From: Labrenzia sp. DG1229
GTDB lineage: Bacteria > Pseudomonadota > Alphaproteobacteria > Rhizobiales > Stappiaceae
Direction: 5' to 3'
Length of the DNA: 37,868 nt
Assembly: GCF_000521215.1 (NCBI RefSeq)
Contig: NZ_KI928943.1
Coordinates: forward strand, 1-37,868
A model generated the notes under the pieces. The model was given only the letters and a program-made list of their open reading frames with translations, did no database searches and was not told the DNA's origin. The position numbers and the translations under genes were made by a program. Positions 1-9,337 of this stretch are shown piece by piece (the stretch's first letter is position 1; each line of letters starts with the position of its first letter).

Positions 1-1
1 C

Positions 2-652
2 GTAGTCTGGCATGTCAAGATCGACCTGGACGTCTTCGACTGGAAAGACATGCGCCTGAAGGAACCAAAAGTGCGCGTGCGCGAATTCATTGGCGACGAG
101 GCCGACCGGTTCTGGGAAGCGATGCGCGAAGACTATGCCCCGTTCGTCTGGTTCCTCCTGTCCCGCGGCCTGCGCGTCAACGCGGTCACCGGCATGTCCA
201 AGGACCGGCTCGACGAGCCGCGCTGCCGGATCCAGATCTGGATCAAGGGCGAAGGCTATGTCTGGGTGCCGGTCACCAAGGAACAGATGGCCATCATCGT
301 CCAGGAGGCCAAAAAGGCGCCCGGCAAGGCGGTCTGGTCCTACGAGATGCAGCGCCACCCGCACCGCGGCAAGCGCAAGGCGATCAGTTACAACAGCTTC
401 AAGCGCACCATGCAAACGGCTCTGAAGGCGGCCGGCATCACCGATTTCAAGATCCATGACCTCCGGCACGATTTCGCGTCAAAGCTCCTGCGCGCAACCC
501 GCGATCTCGCCCTGGTGCAGAACGCTCTCAAGCACGCCGATATCTCCTCGACCGTGCGCTATGCGCATGTGCTGGACGAGGATGTGCGGGATGGCCTTGC
601 GGCGCTTGAAACCAACGGCCGCCCTGCACTCGCTCGACCAAAGCGCCAGTGA
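2..652 (+). CDS. Tyrosine recombinase/phage-type integrase, 5'-truncated by the window edge
   Basis: The reading frame is open from base 2, so the true start lies before the window; an internal ATG at 50 is unlikely to be the start. The visible part is the catalytic domain of a tyrosine site-specific recombinase. It has the first catalytic Arg in the segment RGLRVNAVTGM, the HxxR box (HDLRH), the downstream His in LKHADISST and the nucleophile Tyr in VRYAHV. Such enzymes cut and rejoin att sites of prophages, genomic islands and integrative elements. It stands at the edge of a block holding a Gabija defence pair, which fits a mobile island. The N-terminal arm-binding and core-binding regions cannot be seen, so the element type is unknown. 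Confidence 0.85.
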   Translation, partial: VVWHVKIDLDVFDWKDMRLKEPKVRVREFIGDEADRFWEAMREDYAPFVWFLLSRGLRVNAVTGMSKDRLDEPRCRIQIWIKGEGYVWVPVTKEQMAIIVQEAKKAPGKAVWSYEMQRHPHRGKRKAISYNSFKRTMQTALKAAGITDFKIHDLRHDFASKLLRATRDLALVQNALKHADISSTVRYAHVLDEDVRDGLAALETNGRPALARPKRQ

Positions 653-1074
653 GACGCGTACAGTCAAAAGCCGAATAATTTGCGTTGAACTCAAAACTCC
701 GTCGGAGACCGGACTTAGCTGCGGACCAGACGAATGGCTGGATTGGAGGCGAGAAGAGAAAGTCCGCTTGCAGCCGTCAGCTGAGCGAAGCGGAAGTTCA
801 CCCGCAATCGTCGCGTTGGTGGTTTCGGCCCGGAGCTGATGTTCACTCACTGATACGCTGCTGCAGTGCAGTCCGCCGAAGCCGCCATTCTTGCATCTGC
901 GAAGGCGGGTGGCGGCGTGTCAACGGCGGAGCTTCATTCAGCGTGAACTGGACCGAATTTCAAGCGAACTGCAATCCAACCCAGATGCCGGCAACTACTC
1001 GTAACTGTATGCCGCGCAGCAGGCGCTTTCATGGGTTTTTGAGCCGAACGGCTTCCGTACTCCCTTCGGCTCAA
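653..1074. other. Gap without a convincing gene
   Basis: About 420 bases between the integrase stop and the DUF3892 stop. A long plus-strand open frame runs through here and into the DUF3892 gene, but its translation is rich in Arg, Ser and Cys, has no recognisable motif and is antisense to a better gene. I see no tRNA, terminator or intact ORF. It may be decayed island DNA. Confidence 0.4.
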
Positions 1075-1365
1075 TCAAGGGCATTCAGGAAGGCTCAGAA
1101 GATTGTTCGGCTGGTCCCCGTCCGCTTCCGTCTTGAGGTATTTGTTTCCTGCTGCGCTTACAGCGACAATAACATTTACGCGGTCTCCGGCTGGGCGCTC
1201 TACGTAGAATGCATATTCGCCGCTTTCTACACCTTGGATGGCTCTGGCAAGGGTCAGTTTCCAGCGATTGCCATCCGGGTTCGTGCCTCCAACGTTGCTG
1301 ATACGCTCCCAGGCGCTCTGCCGGTCAGTCTTATTAATGCATCTAATTCTTGCAGTAATGGTCAT
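1075..1365 (-). CDS. DUF3892 domain protein, 96 aa
   Basis: This small protein opens with MTITARIRCINKTDRQS and continues with the pattern GG.NPDG.RWKLT.A.AI.G.ESG, then a strand ending in FYV. This matches my memory of DUF3892, a family of about 80-100 residues with no established function, often found in accessory DNA. The start is supported by a strong ribosome site, GGAAGGA, about 6 bases upstream of the ATG on the minus strand. The length is that of the whole domain, so the gene looks intact. It points away from the Gabija pair and shares a short intergenic region with it. A role in defence is not established. Confidence 0.75.
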   Translation of the reverse strand: MTITARIRCINKTDRQSAWERISNVGGTNPDGNRWKLTLARAIQGVESGEYAFYVERPAGDRVNVIVAVSAAGNKYLKTEADGDQPNNLLSLPECP

Positions 1366-1440
1366 AATTCATTCCTTCCAATAGCAGATATAGGGTAACA
1401 CACCTATCGCGCGAGTGTATCAATTGGGAGGTTGTGGCGA

Positions 1441-1497
1441 ATGAGCGTTGCTAAATTTCAAACTGGGACACTGCCGTCCTCACCGCTGCGTCCTTAA
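1441..1497 (+). other. Possible 18-codon leader ORF upstream of gajA
   Basis: An ATG at 1441 follows GGGAGG by 9 bases and opens an 18-residue frame (MSVAKFQTGTLPSSPLRP). Its stop overlaps an in-frame ATG of the gajA reading frame as TAATG at 1495-1499. This could couple translation to an extended GajA start, or it could be chance. Confidence 0.25.
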
Positions 1498-1580
1498 TGC
1501 CTGCCAATAGTACGGGTTCAAGCTGTGCAAAGCGCTGTTCTCTCGATATTGTTGGGCAATGGCGGGAGGGATGTTCAGCT

Positions 1581-3494
1581 GTGAAAATAAGTAGACTTAA
1601 AATATCAAACTTTCGCTCCATCAAAGAGGCAGACATTCAGTTCGGCGCAGTTACCGTCCTCATAGGGACCAATAACGCAGGAAAGTCGGCAATACTGGAA
1701 GCGATCCGCATCGCGCTTACCAGACGCTGGGGACAGCGCGGAACCGGATTCACTGAATATGATGTGCATCTGTGCGACGGTAGACCAGATCCAAAAGTCG
1801 GCGATCCCGTCGTTATTGAGGTCGAGCTCCAGGAGGCTGTCGCCGACGAGTGGCCCGAGGACCTCCACAGCGAACTCGAAGACATCATCCAGCTCGACCC
1901 AGTGACCGACCGCGCGTCCATCATCATGCGCGTCAGCTGCTCTTGGGAAGCGGCCGAAGAGAGTTTCGTTCCACGATGGGAATTCCTGAACGTCGACAGG
2001 AACCCACTCGCCGGGCGTGGCGCCCGCGCCGTCAATCTCCAGGAATTCTTCCAGTTTCTGCCGGTCTTTTACCTTGAAGCGCTCCGCGACGTCACGGACG
2101 AGTTTTCCTCAAGGAGCCAGTTCTGGGGCAAGTTGCTTCGGACGGTGCAAATCCCCGAACCTCTCGAACAGAAATCAAAGCGCATCTTCGATCTTTTGAA
2201 TCGGCGCCTACTCGACGCCGACCCGCTTCTGGCCAATCTTGCCACCGGTCTTTCCCATATCAGCCGTGTCGCCGCCTCCGACGCCCCAGGCCTAGCTGAC
2301 TTGCGGCTGCTGCCCCTCAATACATGGGATATCCTCTCGAAGGCGGAGGTCATCTATCAGACGGAGGGCGGCAAACCGTGGCTCCCGTTGGCGCGGCATG
2401 GTCAAGGCGTGCAGAGCCTTTCTGTCATGTTCCTCTTCAAAGCATTCGTTGAACTGATCCTGAACGATCTGTATCGGCCCGAAAGCACGGCTGTCCTGGC
2501 TCTGGAGGAGCCGGAGACACATCTCCATCCCCAGGCGGCCCGCAGCCTTTGGCATCATATCAGTGAGCTTCCAGGCCAGAAGATCGTAACGACACATTCG
2601 CCGTACTTCCTTCAGCACGTTCCCTTCCGCGAGATCCGGGTTGTCCGCGTCGAGGCCAACGGCACAACGGTGAGCGCACTCCCTCGTCAGTTCCGCGCAC
2701 CCGTTCCGCATGTTCCCCAGATCGACGCCATCATCGCAGACTCTGCCGGCCTCATCACCTATGACCGCGGCCTTAACGAACTCGTAGTGTCCGGGGCTCT
2801 GCCCCAAAACCAGTATCGCAGTCTCCTCATGGCCTACGGCGGACGCCCTGACACACAGGCCATCCACGCTGCGCTGCGCAAGGCATCCGATGCATCGCAG
2901 GAGTTCATCTCGGACGCGGAACTGGAGCAATTGGAGACATTTGCCAGGCGGATCCGCGGTGAAATTTTCTTCGCACGCCGTTGGCTTCTCGTGGAGGGAC
3001 CCTCCGACTACCATCTTGTTCATGGCATCGCCAAGGGCCTTGGCTACGACCTCGATGAACATGGTGTCGCCGTTATCGATTTCCAGAATAATGGCAGCCC
3101 GGAAATATTTGCGGTACTTGCGAGAGCGCTGGGTTATCCATGGCTTGCCGTCGTAGACGGAGATGCCGCCGGGCTCGGCTACATCGACAGGATCACCGCA
3201 CGAAAATTCTCCGACGAGGAAAAGGCACGACGCACCTTCTCATTGCCCGCCGGTTATCTTGAACAGCAGCTCATAGCAGACGGACTGCAAAACGAACTGA
3301 AAGCGATTCTCGTTTCTTTCGGAAATGCGGGAGCAGCGAATTTCGACGACGAAAAGTTGATTACGGCACTCGAGAACGACAAGAGCGGCTATGCAGCTGT
3401 TCTCGCAAAACAGTGCGCCGAGAACCCGGCGTTGGCGCAGCGCATGCCTGAACCATTCCGCAATGCAATCCTGGCACTCAGAGGCCTCACATGA
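1581..3494 (+). CDS. gajA: Gabija-type GajA: OLD-family ATPase with TOPRIM nuclease domain
   Basis: The protein is about 637 aa from the GTG at 1581. That start follows GGGAGGG by 10 bases and gives the usual OLD/RecF-like beginning, KISRLKISNFRSIK. Residues 29-36 form Walker A (GTNNAGKS). An ABC-type Walker B region lies near 308 (LEEPETHLHP), with an H-loop segment, TTHSPYFL, after it. The C-terminal third is a TOPRIM domain with the Glu in LVEGPSD (about 470) and the DGD motif near 526. In characterised Gabija systems GajA is a DNA-nicking endonuclease that forms a complex with GajB and blocks phage. Here gajB follows with a 4-base ATGA overlap, the expected pairing. An in-frame ATG at 1497 would add 28 residues. 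Confidence in the family is high; activity is inferred. Confidence 0.85.
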   Translation: MKISRLKISNFRSIKEADIQFGAVTVLIGTNNAGKSAILEAIRIALTRRWGQRGTGFTEYDVHLCDGRPDPKVGDPVVIEVELQEAVADEWPEDLHSELEDIIQLDPVTDRASIIMRVSCSWEAAEESFVPRWEFLNVDRNPLAGRGARAVNLQEFFQFLPVFYLEALRDVTDEFSSRSQFWGKLLRTVQIPEPLEQKSKRIFDLLNRRLLDADPLLANLATGLSHISRVAASDAPGLADLRLLPLNTWDILSKAEVIYQTEGGKPWLPLARHGQGVQSLSVMFLFKAFVELILNDLYRPESTAVLALEEPETHLHPQAARSLWHHISELPGQKIVTTHSPYFLQHVPFREIRVVRVEANGTTVSALPRQFRAPVPHVPQIDAIIADSAGLITYDRGLNELVVSGALPQNQYRSLLMAYGGRPDTQAIHAALRKASDASQEFISDAELEQLETFARRIRGEIFFARRWLLVEGPSDYHLVHGIAKGLGYDLDEHGVAVIDFQNNGSPEIFAVLARALGYPWLAVVDGDAAGLGYIDRITARKFSDEEKARRTFSLPAGYLEQQLIADGLQNELKAILVSFGNAGAANFDDEKLITALENDKSGYAAVLAKQCAENPALAQRMPEPFRNAILALRGLT

Positions 3495-5407
3495 TCGATT
3501 CCGCCCTCAGCATCGCATTGTCAGAACTGACCGAGGCACAAAGAGTCGCTGTCACTTGGCGCGATGGCCCTATGTTCGTTCTCGCCGGCCCTGGCTCCGG
3601 CAAGACCCGCGTCCTGACGACGCGTGTCGCCAAATTGCTCGCCGACACGCCGGATCGTTCGTTCCGTGTGCTGGCTCTGACCTTCACCAACAAGGCGGCT
3701 GACGAAATGTCCGCCCGCGTCACTGCACTGGTACCTGAACAGGAACGGCGCGCTCTGATCGGAACCTTTCACTCGTTCTGCATGCAGATGCTGCAGCAGC
3801 ACGGCTCCCACATTGGGATCAACCCTGATTTTGCGATCTACTCGCTCGACGTCGATCGCCAGGAAATTCTACGTGACGCAATCAAACAGTCGGGCCTGAA
3901 CCAAGACGACGTTCGGCTTCTGTCTACCATTGACAAGCTTAAGTCGCAGCTCGTCCAGCCAGCAGGCTCAGCCCGATACTTTCGTGATCCGTCCGATGGT
4001 GCACGTGTTGAGCAGGTATACACCGCTTACGAGGCGGCGCTCTCCCAAGCCAACGCCCTAGATTTTGGTTCGCTCATCGCCCAAGCCCATCGTCTTGTCA
4101 CAGACTTCCCCGGCATCGCCGGACGCTATCGCAAGACCTATGCCTACTGGATGTTTGATGAGTTTCAGGACACTAACGACGGGCAGTACCGGCTAATCCG
4201 TACGCTCGCCGGCGAGGATTTCAGGAATGTCTTCGCCGTCGCCGACGATGACCAGATCATCTACCAGTGGAACGGTGCGAGCTACCAACAGATCCAGCGG
4301 TTCCGAGCCGACTTTTCCCCGCAGGAACTGCAGCTTCCCACAAACTACCGTTGTCCGCCTGCAATTGTTGCCGCAGCGAACCGTCTTGTGGTCCACAATC
4401 TGCAACGCACGGCCGCCAAGCAGCCGCTGGAGGCGGGTAAAACCTCGCTGAAATATTCAGATGAACAACACATCCGCGTCCTGCGCTATTCCACCGATGA
4501 TGTGGAAGCCGCATCGATTGCGGAAGGCATCGCCAAAATTGACCCCGCTCGATGGGGTGAAGTCGCGGTACTCGCCCGTACGCGTTACATGCTCGAAAAG
4601 CTTCAATCCGCCCTGACACAAAAACAGGTCAACGCGGTCATTTCTCAGCGCCGCGATGATTTCCGATCACCGCAGTTCCTGTGGCTCGCTGCCGTACTTC
4701 GCCAAGCGCTCCGCCCGCTTGATCGGCGCGCGTTGGAAACCCTGACCGGCGCTTTCAATCGTTGGTTTGGCACTGACGCCCGTATCGACCTCATCATCAC
4801 TGCCACCGAACTGACCGAACGCTCTCTGCTCGATGAATGGGCGGTAGCGGTCAAAACCGGACTGGGTGATGATTTCAACGGCAACGCTCTCGTCGATCTA
4901 GCTGCAACCTTCGCAAAGGAGCCCGAGCGTTTTAGACAGTTTGTTGACGCGGTCCTCGCCATGATCCCGGCACAGGACGATGAAGCCAGTGACATCGCAG
5001 AAGATCGGGCGGCTTGGTCTGATCTGGTGAGAAGCATCGGCAAAACCATCGGCCGCAACGCGCCGCTTGAGCAATTCCTTCAGGAACTGGCCATCCGCTC
5101 AAAGGAAGCCCCGGTCGGCAGCAATACCGTGACCCTCATGACGATCCACGGTGCCAAGGGTAAGGAATTCGATCATGTCTACGTGGTCGGGATGGCGGAA
5201 GACATCCTGCCGAGCTTTCAAAGCCTGAAAGCCGGGGAGAACAGCGCCGAAATGGAGGAGGAGCGGCGAAACTGCTTTGTGGCCATCACGCGTGCGCGAG
5301 AGTGGCTCTGCCTCTCATATGCGGACAACTATCGAGGATGGAGCAAGCAACCCTCACGTTTTCTAAGCGAGATGGGTTTCGCGCTGCCCGATCAACCAGC
5401 GCAGTGA
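3491..5407 (+). CDS. gajB: Gabija-type GajB: UvrD/PcrA-like superfamily 1 helicase
   Basis: This 638-aa protein carries all the superfamily 1A helicase motifs in order: Walker A GPGSGKT (33-39), Ia in LTFTNKAADEM, II DEFQDT (about 222), III in ADDDQIIYQWNGA, IV in LPTNYRCP, V in LMTIHGAKGKEFDHV and VI in NCFVAITRARE. It is shorter than housekeeping UvrD or PcrA (about 720 aa) and longer than the GajB first studied (about 490 aa). The start overlaps the gajA stop (ATGA), so the two proteins are probably made in step. In Gabija, GajB senses DNA ends or single strands produced during phage replication and works with GajA. Without the gajA partner I would have called this a generic UvrD helicase. 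Confidence 0.85.
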   Translation: MIDSALSIALSELTEAQRVAVTWRDGPMFVLAGPGSGKTRVLTTRVAKLLADTPDRSFRVLALTFTNKAADEMSARVTALVPEQERRALIGTFHSFCMQMLQQHGSHIGINPDFAIYSLDVDRQEILRDAIKQSGLNQDDVRLLSTIDKLKSQLVQPAGSARYFRDPSDGARVEQVYTAYEAALSQANALDFGSLIAQAHRLVTDFPGIAGRYRKTYAYWMFDEFQDTNDGQYRLIRTLAGEDFRNVFAVADDDQIIYQWNGASYQQIQRFRADFSPQELQLPTNYRCPPAIVAAANRLVVHNLQRTAAKQPLEAGKTSLKYSDEQHIRVLRYSTDDVEAASIAEGIAKIDPARWGEVAVLARTRYMLEKLQSALTQKQVNAVISQRRDDFRSPQFLWLAAVLRQALRPLDRRALETLTGAFNRWFGTDARIDLIITATELTERSLLDEWAVAVKTGLGDDFNGNALVDLAATFAKEPERFRQFVDAVLAMIPAQDDEASDIAEDRAAWSDLVRSIGKTIGRNAPLEQFLQELAIRSKEAPVGSNTVTLMTIHGAKGKEFDHVYVVGMAEDILPSFQSLKAGENSAEMEEERRNCFVAITRAREWLCLSYADNYRGWSKQPSRFLSEMGFALPDQPAQ

Positions 5408-6016
<609 letters not shown>

Positions 6017-6316
6017 TTACTTATGAACGTATGGCAGGCGGCTCTTCCCGGCAGGCCCTATTTCCAGGACATAGCTCACTTTTTCCGAAACAGAGGTCGA
6101 TAGAAATTCATTTGCGTCAACGAGTTCCAACTCGTTCAAGTGAGCGTTTACGGCGCGGTCAGGATTTCCGACTTCGCGAATATCGTCCCAAAGCCACATC
6201 CACTCGTCGCAATAGAACAAGATCCTGTCACCGAATCCCTCTGGCTTTCGAACCAAATAGGCACCATGGCTGTTCCTTTCAGCAGCTCGGCTATCTTCAA
6301 AAACCAGTATTTTCAT
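6017..6316 (-). CDS. Hypothetical protein, 99 aa
   Basis: The translation begins MKILVFEDSRAAERNSHGAY and is acidic, with a Trp-rich stretch (CDEWMWLWDD) and no membrane segment or signal peptide. I do not recognise a family. The amino-acid mix looks like a real soluble protein, but the ribosome site is weak: GAGGGG lies about 13 bases before the ATG. It sits between the Gabija block and the DUF192 gene on the same strand as the latter, 113 bases beyond its stop. It could be the last island gene or a small unrelated gene. Confidence 0.45.
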   Translation of the reverse strand: MKILVFEDSRAAERNSHGAYLVRKPEGFGDRILFYCDEWMWLWDDIREVGNPDRAVNAHLNELELVDANEFLSTSVSEKVSYVLEIGPAGKSRLPYVHK

Positions 6317-6429
6317 ATCAGACCGACAGCCCCTCTGTTATTGTGTCGTATCGAAGCAACACCGAATGGCAGAGCTTTTCGACCCCGTTGTTCAGCGCAA
6401 AAACCTCCCTGATTGAAAGCGACCTGATG

Positions 6430-6903
6430 TTACCCGCCCGACATCGACGGACTGGAAACCTCATTGCCGACATCCATGCCGAGTTTAGCCGCTGTTCCAG
6501 CGTTGAGTTCCAGGACATACTTTGCCGGGTCGCCCGAGGGAACAACCATTTCGGAAAAGGGTACCGTGTTGGCTGCAATGCTGACGATCGCACCGTTTGC
6601 GCCTATATAGATAATGTCGAGGGGCAGCGGCGTGTTCTTCATCCAGAAATAGCGCTCGCCCTCGCTGTCGAAAATGAACAGCATGCCGTGGTCGGCCGCC
6701 ATCTCTTCCCGAAACATCAGGCCACGGGAGCGTTCGCGGTCAGTGGCGGCAATCTCTACAAGGAACCGGTGTTCGGTGTCACCGGAACGGACGGTGAGTT
6801 CCTCCTGGCGCAGCTGTTGAGGCTCACCTTGTGCAAGAGCTGTGACCGACGGACCGGTGACGAGAACAACAATCAAGAACAGACGCGCAAAAGCCTGAAG
6901 CAA
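6430..6903 (-). CDS. DUF192 family exported protein, 157 aa
   Basis: The first 25 or so residues form a signal peptide (MLQAFARLFLIVVLVTGPSV, then ALAQG). The rest is a DUF192 domain, with RSRGLMFRE, HGMLFIFD, FWMKNTPLPLDIIY and YVLELNAG as its typical blocks. DUF192 proteins are small and probably periplasmic, and their function is unknown. The start is a TTG at 6903 with GGAAAGGG about 8 bases upstream; an in-frame stop lies just beyond, so no ATG start is possible. In many alphaproteobacteria this gene follows a cold-shock gene, as it does here, but a terminator lies between the two, so it may have its own promoter. Confidence 0.85.
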   Translation of the reverse strand: MLQAFARLFLIVVLVTGPSVTALAQGEPQQLRQEELTVRSGDTEHRFLVEIAATDRERSRGLMFREEMAADHGMLFIFDSEGERYFWMKNTPLPLDIIYIGANGAIVSIAANTVPFSEMVVPSGDPAKYVLELNAGTAAKLGMDVGNEVSSPSMSGG

Positions 6904-7030
6904 CGGGACACCCTTTCCAAACCCGGTAACGGGACGACATCAAAGAAGCACCCTGCCTCTTGCCGATCAACACACGTGAACGCGTTCTGCCAACCACCCA
7001 CCGGAAATACAACCGCGCGACAGGTTCGAC

Positions 7031-7058
7031 AAACAAAAAGGCCGGAACAAGTCCGGCC
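7031..7058 (-). terminator. Rho-independent terminator after the cold-shock gene
   Basis: On the minus strand a 7-bp stem, GGCCGGA/TCCGGCC with loop CTTGT, is followed by TTTTTGTTT. It lies about 30 bases after the cold-shock stop. Confidence 0.8.
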
Positions 7059-7088
7059 GGGAGGTACGGAATAAATTTTCTGGTGAGA

Positions 7089-7670
7089 TCAGTGCGATGC
7101 GGGAATGTGTGTTCCCGTTCCCATCGGCCGGATTTCAGCGGCCATGCGTCCCTTCGGACCTTCACCAAAACGCACCTGGACATCCTGGCCCGGACGCAAT
7201 TCTGTGATGCCGAACCGGCGCAGGGTTTCCATGTGAATGAAGATATCTTCCGTGCCCTCGCCCTGGGTGAGGAAACCGAAGCCCTTGACCCGGTTGAACC
7301 ACTTGACGGTCGCCTTTTCGAACCCGCCTTCGGGCACGACCTGAACATGGGTTCTGGATGGCGGCAGCTGCGAGGGGTGTGTCGCCGTGGTCTCATCCAT
7401 AGACAGGATGCGGAATGCCTGCAGACCGCGGGGTCTGTCCAGAACCTCACAGACGACCCGGGCGCCTTCATAAGCTGTCTGGTAACCATCGCGCCGGAGG
7501 CAAGTCACGTGTAGCAGGATATCACCGTCACCGTCGTCCGGTACGATAAAGCCGTAGCCCTTGCCCACGTCGAACCACTTTATTGTTCCGGCAATCTCGA
7601 ATACGTCAACGGCAACATCATCTGCCACCGACTCGAGCGCGCGGGGTTCCCGTGCGGTTTTGACCCCCAT
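7089..7670 (-). CDS. Cold-shock protein with two CSD domains, 193 aa
   Basis: Two cold-shock domains are visible, at about residues 24-90 and 117-180. Each has its RNP-1-like core: WFDVGKGYGFIVPDD in the first and WFNRVKGFGFLTQGEG in the second, followed by DILLHV and DIFIHM. A linker of about 25 residues joins them. Cold-shock domains bind single-stranded RNA or DNA and act as RNA chaperones. The tandem form is common in Rhizobiales and near relatives, next to a DUF192 gene as here. The ATG at 7670 precedes the first domain by about 25 residues. It ends in a clear terminator. Confidence 0.9.
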   Translation of the reverse strand: MGVKTAREPRALESVADDVAVDVFEIAGTIKWFDVGKGYGFIVPDDGDGDILLHVTCLRRDGYQTAYEGARVVCEVLDRPRGLQAFRILSMDETTATHPSQLPPSRTHVQVVPEGGFEKATVKWFNRVKGFGFLTQGEGTEDIFIHMETLRRFGITELRPGQDVQVRFGEGPKGRMAAEIRPMGTGTHIPASH

Positions 7671-7808
7671 AGCGATTTTGTCCCGTCTCTAGGTCCGCAT
7701 GATTAGGCCGAAGGCAATTTGCGACTCACCTCGCACCCGATTCCTAATAAAAGGATAACATTGCGACTAATTGCGAGAAGCGAAATTGTGAAACTAACCA
7801 CAGACCAT

Positions 7809-8588
7809 TTACAGGTTTTGCTCAATTTCTTCGCCAAAATTTGCAAAAGTTTGTGCCAATGGTGTGCGAATGACAGTAGTGGCCAGTGAATCGAGCGGCG
7901 TTTCTTGCCCGTTGAGAATCACCAGGCCTGCGCCGGAGCGCACCGCAACCGCCGGCAATTGCGCAGCAGGATGAACGACCAGCGACGAGCCGAGCACCAG
8001 AAACAGGTCGCATTCCCGCGCTGCCTGGACGGCTCTTTCAAGTTTCGCCTCCGGCATCTGTTGGCCGAAACTGATGACAGCCGCCTTCAACAAGCCGCCA
8101 CACGCGTCGCAGCGCGGGCTTCGCGCCGCCTCCACCTCGGCCCGCAGCGCTTCAAGTCCGGCGCGCCGGCCGCACTCCAGGCAGGTGGCAAATGTCGAGT
8201 TGCCGTGGATCTCGATCAACCGGTCCTCAGGAAAGCCTGCCGTCTGGTGCAAGCCGTCAACGTTCTGCGTGATCAGGCATGTCAGGCGGTCTTCTTGTGC
8301 GAGCAGCGTGAGAGCCTCGTGCGCAGCATTGGGTTCGGATTTTTCAAAAAAGTCTATCATTTCAAAGCGGCGGTCCCAGTCTTCCAGGCGGGCATCCTCC
8401 GATGTGATGAAGTCCTGGTATTGAACCGGCTGGCGTCTTGACCATATCCCTCCAGGGGACCGGAAATCCGGAATTCCCGATTCAGTTGAAATTCCGGCTC
8501 CGGTCAGCGCCACAATTCTGAGGCGGTCATCCTTGTAAATTTTTGCCAGAAAGTCTCGAGCTTCGGATAGGCTGGTGATAAGTGTCAT
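7809..8588 (-). CDS. cobB: NAD-dependent protein deacylase, Sir2 family
   Basis: This 259-aa protein has the full set of sirtuin motifs: GAGISTESGIPDFR (NAD binding), TQNVDGLHQTAG, the catalytic His in EIHGNS, and LVLGSSLVVHPA near the end. Two Cys pairs, CLEC and CDAC, form the zinc site. Sirtuins remove acetyl or other acyl groups from lysines, making nicotinamide and O-acyl-ADP-ribose. I chose the ATG at 8588. The frame stays open to 8738, but that extension would overlap the divergent gloA and has no family match. Substrate range (acetyl or succinyl) is not resolved. Confidence 0.9.
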   Translation of the reverse strand: MTLITSLSEARDFLAKIYKDDRLRIVALTGAGISTESGIPDFRSPGGIWSRRQPVQYQDFITSEDARLEDWDRRFEMIDFFEKSEPNAAHEALTLLAQEDRLTCLITQNVDGLHQTAGFPEDRLIEIHGNSTFATCLECGRRAGLEALRAEVEAARSPRCDACGGLLKAAVISFGQQMPEAKLERAVQAARECDLFLVLGSSLVVHPAAQLPAVAVRSGAGLVILNGQETPLDSLATTVIRTPLAQTFANFGEEIEQNL

Positions 8589-8642
8589 GAGCCGGTCGGG
8601 TACCTTTCGATCAGATCCCTCGGTTGAGGAAAAGGACAAGCT

Positions 8643-9083
8643 ATGCGTTATCTGCACACGATGGTTCGCGTAACCAACATTGAAGAATCCCTGGACTTTT
8701 ATTGCAACAAGATGGGCATGACGGAAATTCGCCGTCACGAGAGCGAGAAGGGACGCTTCACCCTGGTCTTCCTCGCCGGGTCAGACGATCTGGAAGCCGG
8801 CAAGGCCAGTGCCGCACCGCTCCTGGAACTCACCTTCAACTGGGATCCAGAAGAGTATACGGGCGGGCGCAATTTCGGGCACCTGGCCTATGAGGTCGAT
8901 GATATCTATGCATTCTGCGAAAGCCTGCAGAACAAGGGCGTAACGATCAACCGCCCTCCCCGCGACGGACGGATGGCTTTTGTCCGTTCGCCGGACAACA
9001 TTTCCTTTGAATTGCTGCAGAAGGGTGAAGCCCTTGAAATCAAAGAGCCCTGGGCCTCCATGCCGAACACCGGCGAGTGGTGA
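8643..9083 (+). CDS. gloA: Lactoylglutathione lyase (glyoxalase I)
   Basis: This 146-aa protein is the normal length for the metal-dependent GloA dimer. It starts MRYLHTMVRVTNIEESLDFY. The four metal ligands of the family are present: His5, the Glu in LLELTFNW, the His in FGHLAYEVDD and the Glu in ISFELLQ. The enzyme converts the hemithioacetal of methylglyoxal and glutathione into S-lactoylglutathione in the cytosol. A strong ribosome site, GAGGAAAAGGAC, lies just before the ATG. It is transcribed divergently from the Sir2 gene across about 54 bases. Confidence 0.92.
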   Translation: MRYLHTMVRVTNIEESLDFYCNKMGMTEIRRHESEKGRFTLVFLAGSDDLEAGKASAAPLLELTFNWDPEEYTGGRNFGHLAYEVDDIYAFCESLQNKGVTINRPPRDGRMAFVRSPDNISFELLQKGEALEIKEPWASMPNTGEW

Positions 9084-9209
9084 TTTCAGAAGGTTTTCAA
9101 CAAGTGCGGGCCCGAGGGATCGGGCCTGCAAAAAATTGTAATAAAGGCTCTTGCGGGCAAGACCATTCCCGCCTATAAGCCTCCCCACGACGCAACCGCG
9201 TCGACCGCG

Positions 9210-9284
9210 CGCCCATCGTCTAGCGGTCTAGGACGCCGCCCTTTCACGGCGGAAACACGGGTTCGAGTCCCGTTGGGCGTACCA
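9210..9284 (+). tRNA. tRNA-Glu (anticodon TTC)
   Basis: The cloverleaf reads from GCGCCCA to TGGGCGTACCA with an encoded CCA end. The anticodon loop is CTTTCAC, read as TTC for glutamate. The D-arm TCTAGCGG and T-arm GGGTTCGAGTCCC are typical. The 5' end may be off by one base. tRNA 3' ends are common integration sites, and the next gene begins 54 bases on. Confidence 0.92.
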
Positions 9285-9337
9285 ATCTCTTCCCGAAGAA
9301 TTGGACCATGATGACCAGGCACCTTACGCCTGCGCTT

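Noticed and set aside
685..1398. Long plus-strand open frame of 237 codons
   Set aside because: It is antisense to the DUF3892 gene, has a low-quality Arg/Ser/Cys-rich translation and no ribosome site or motif.
2292..3062. Minus-strand open frame of 256 codons
   Set aside because: It lies wholly inside gajA, opposite its conserved motifs, and shows no recognisable domain.
6031..7074. Plus-strand open frame of 347 codons
   Set aside because: It is antisense to the DUF192 gene and the small ORF at 6017-6316 and crosses a minus-strand terminator; the translation has no family features.
9090..9165. GC-rich inverted repeat after gloA as a terminator
   Set aside because: The stem is followed by an A run on the plus strand and no T run, so it does not meet the pattern on either strand in the needed direction.
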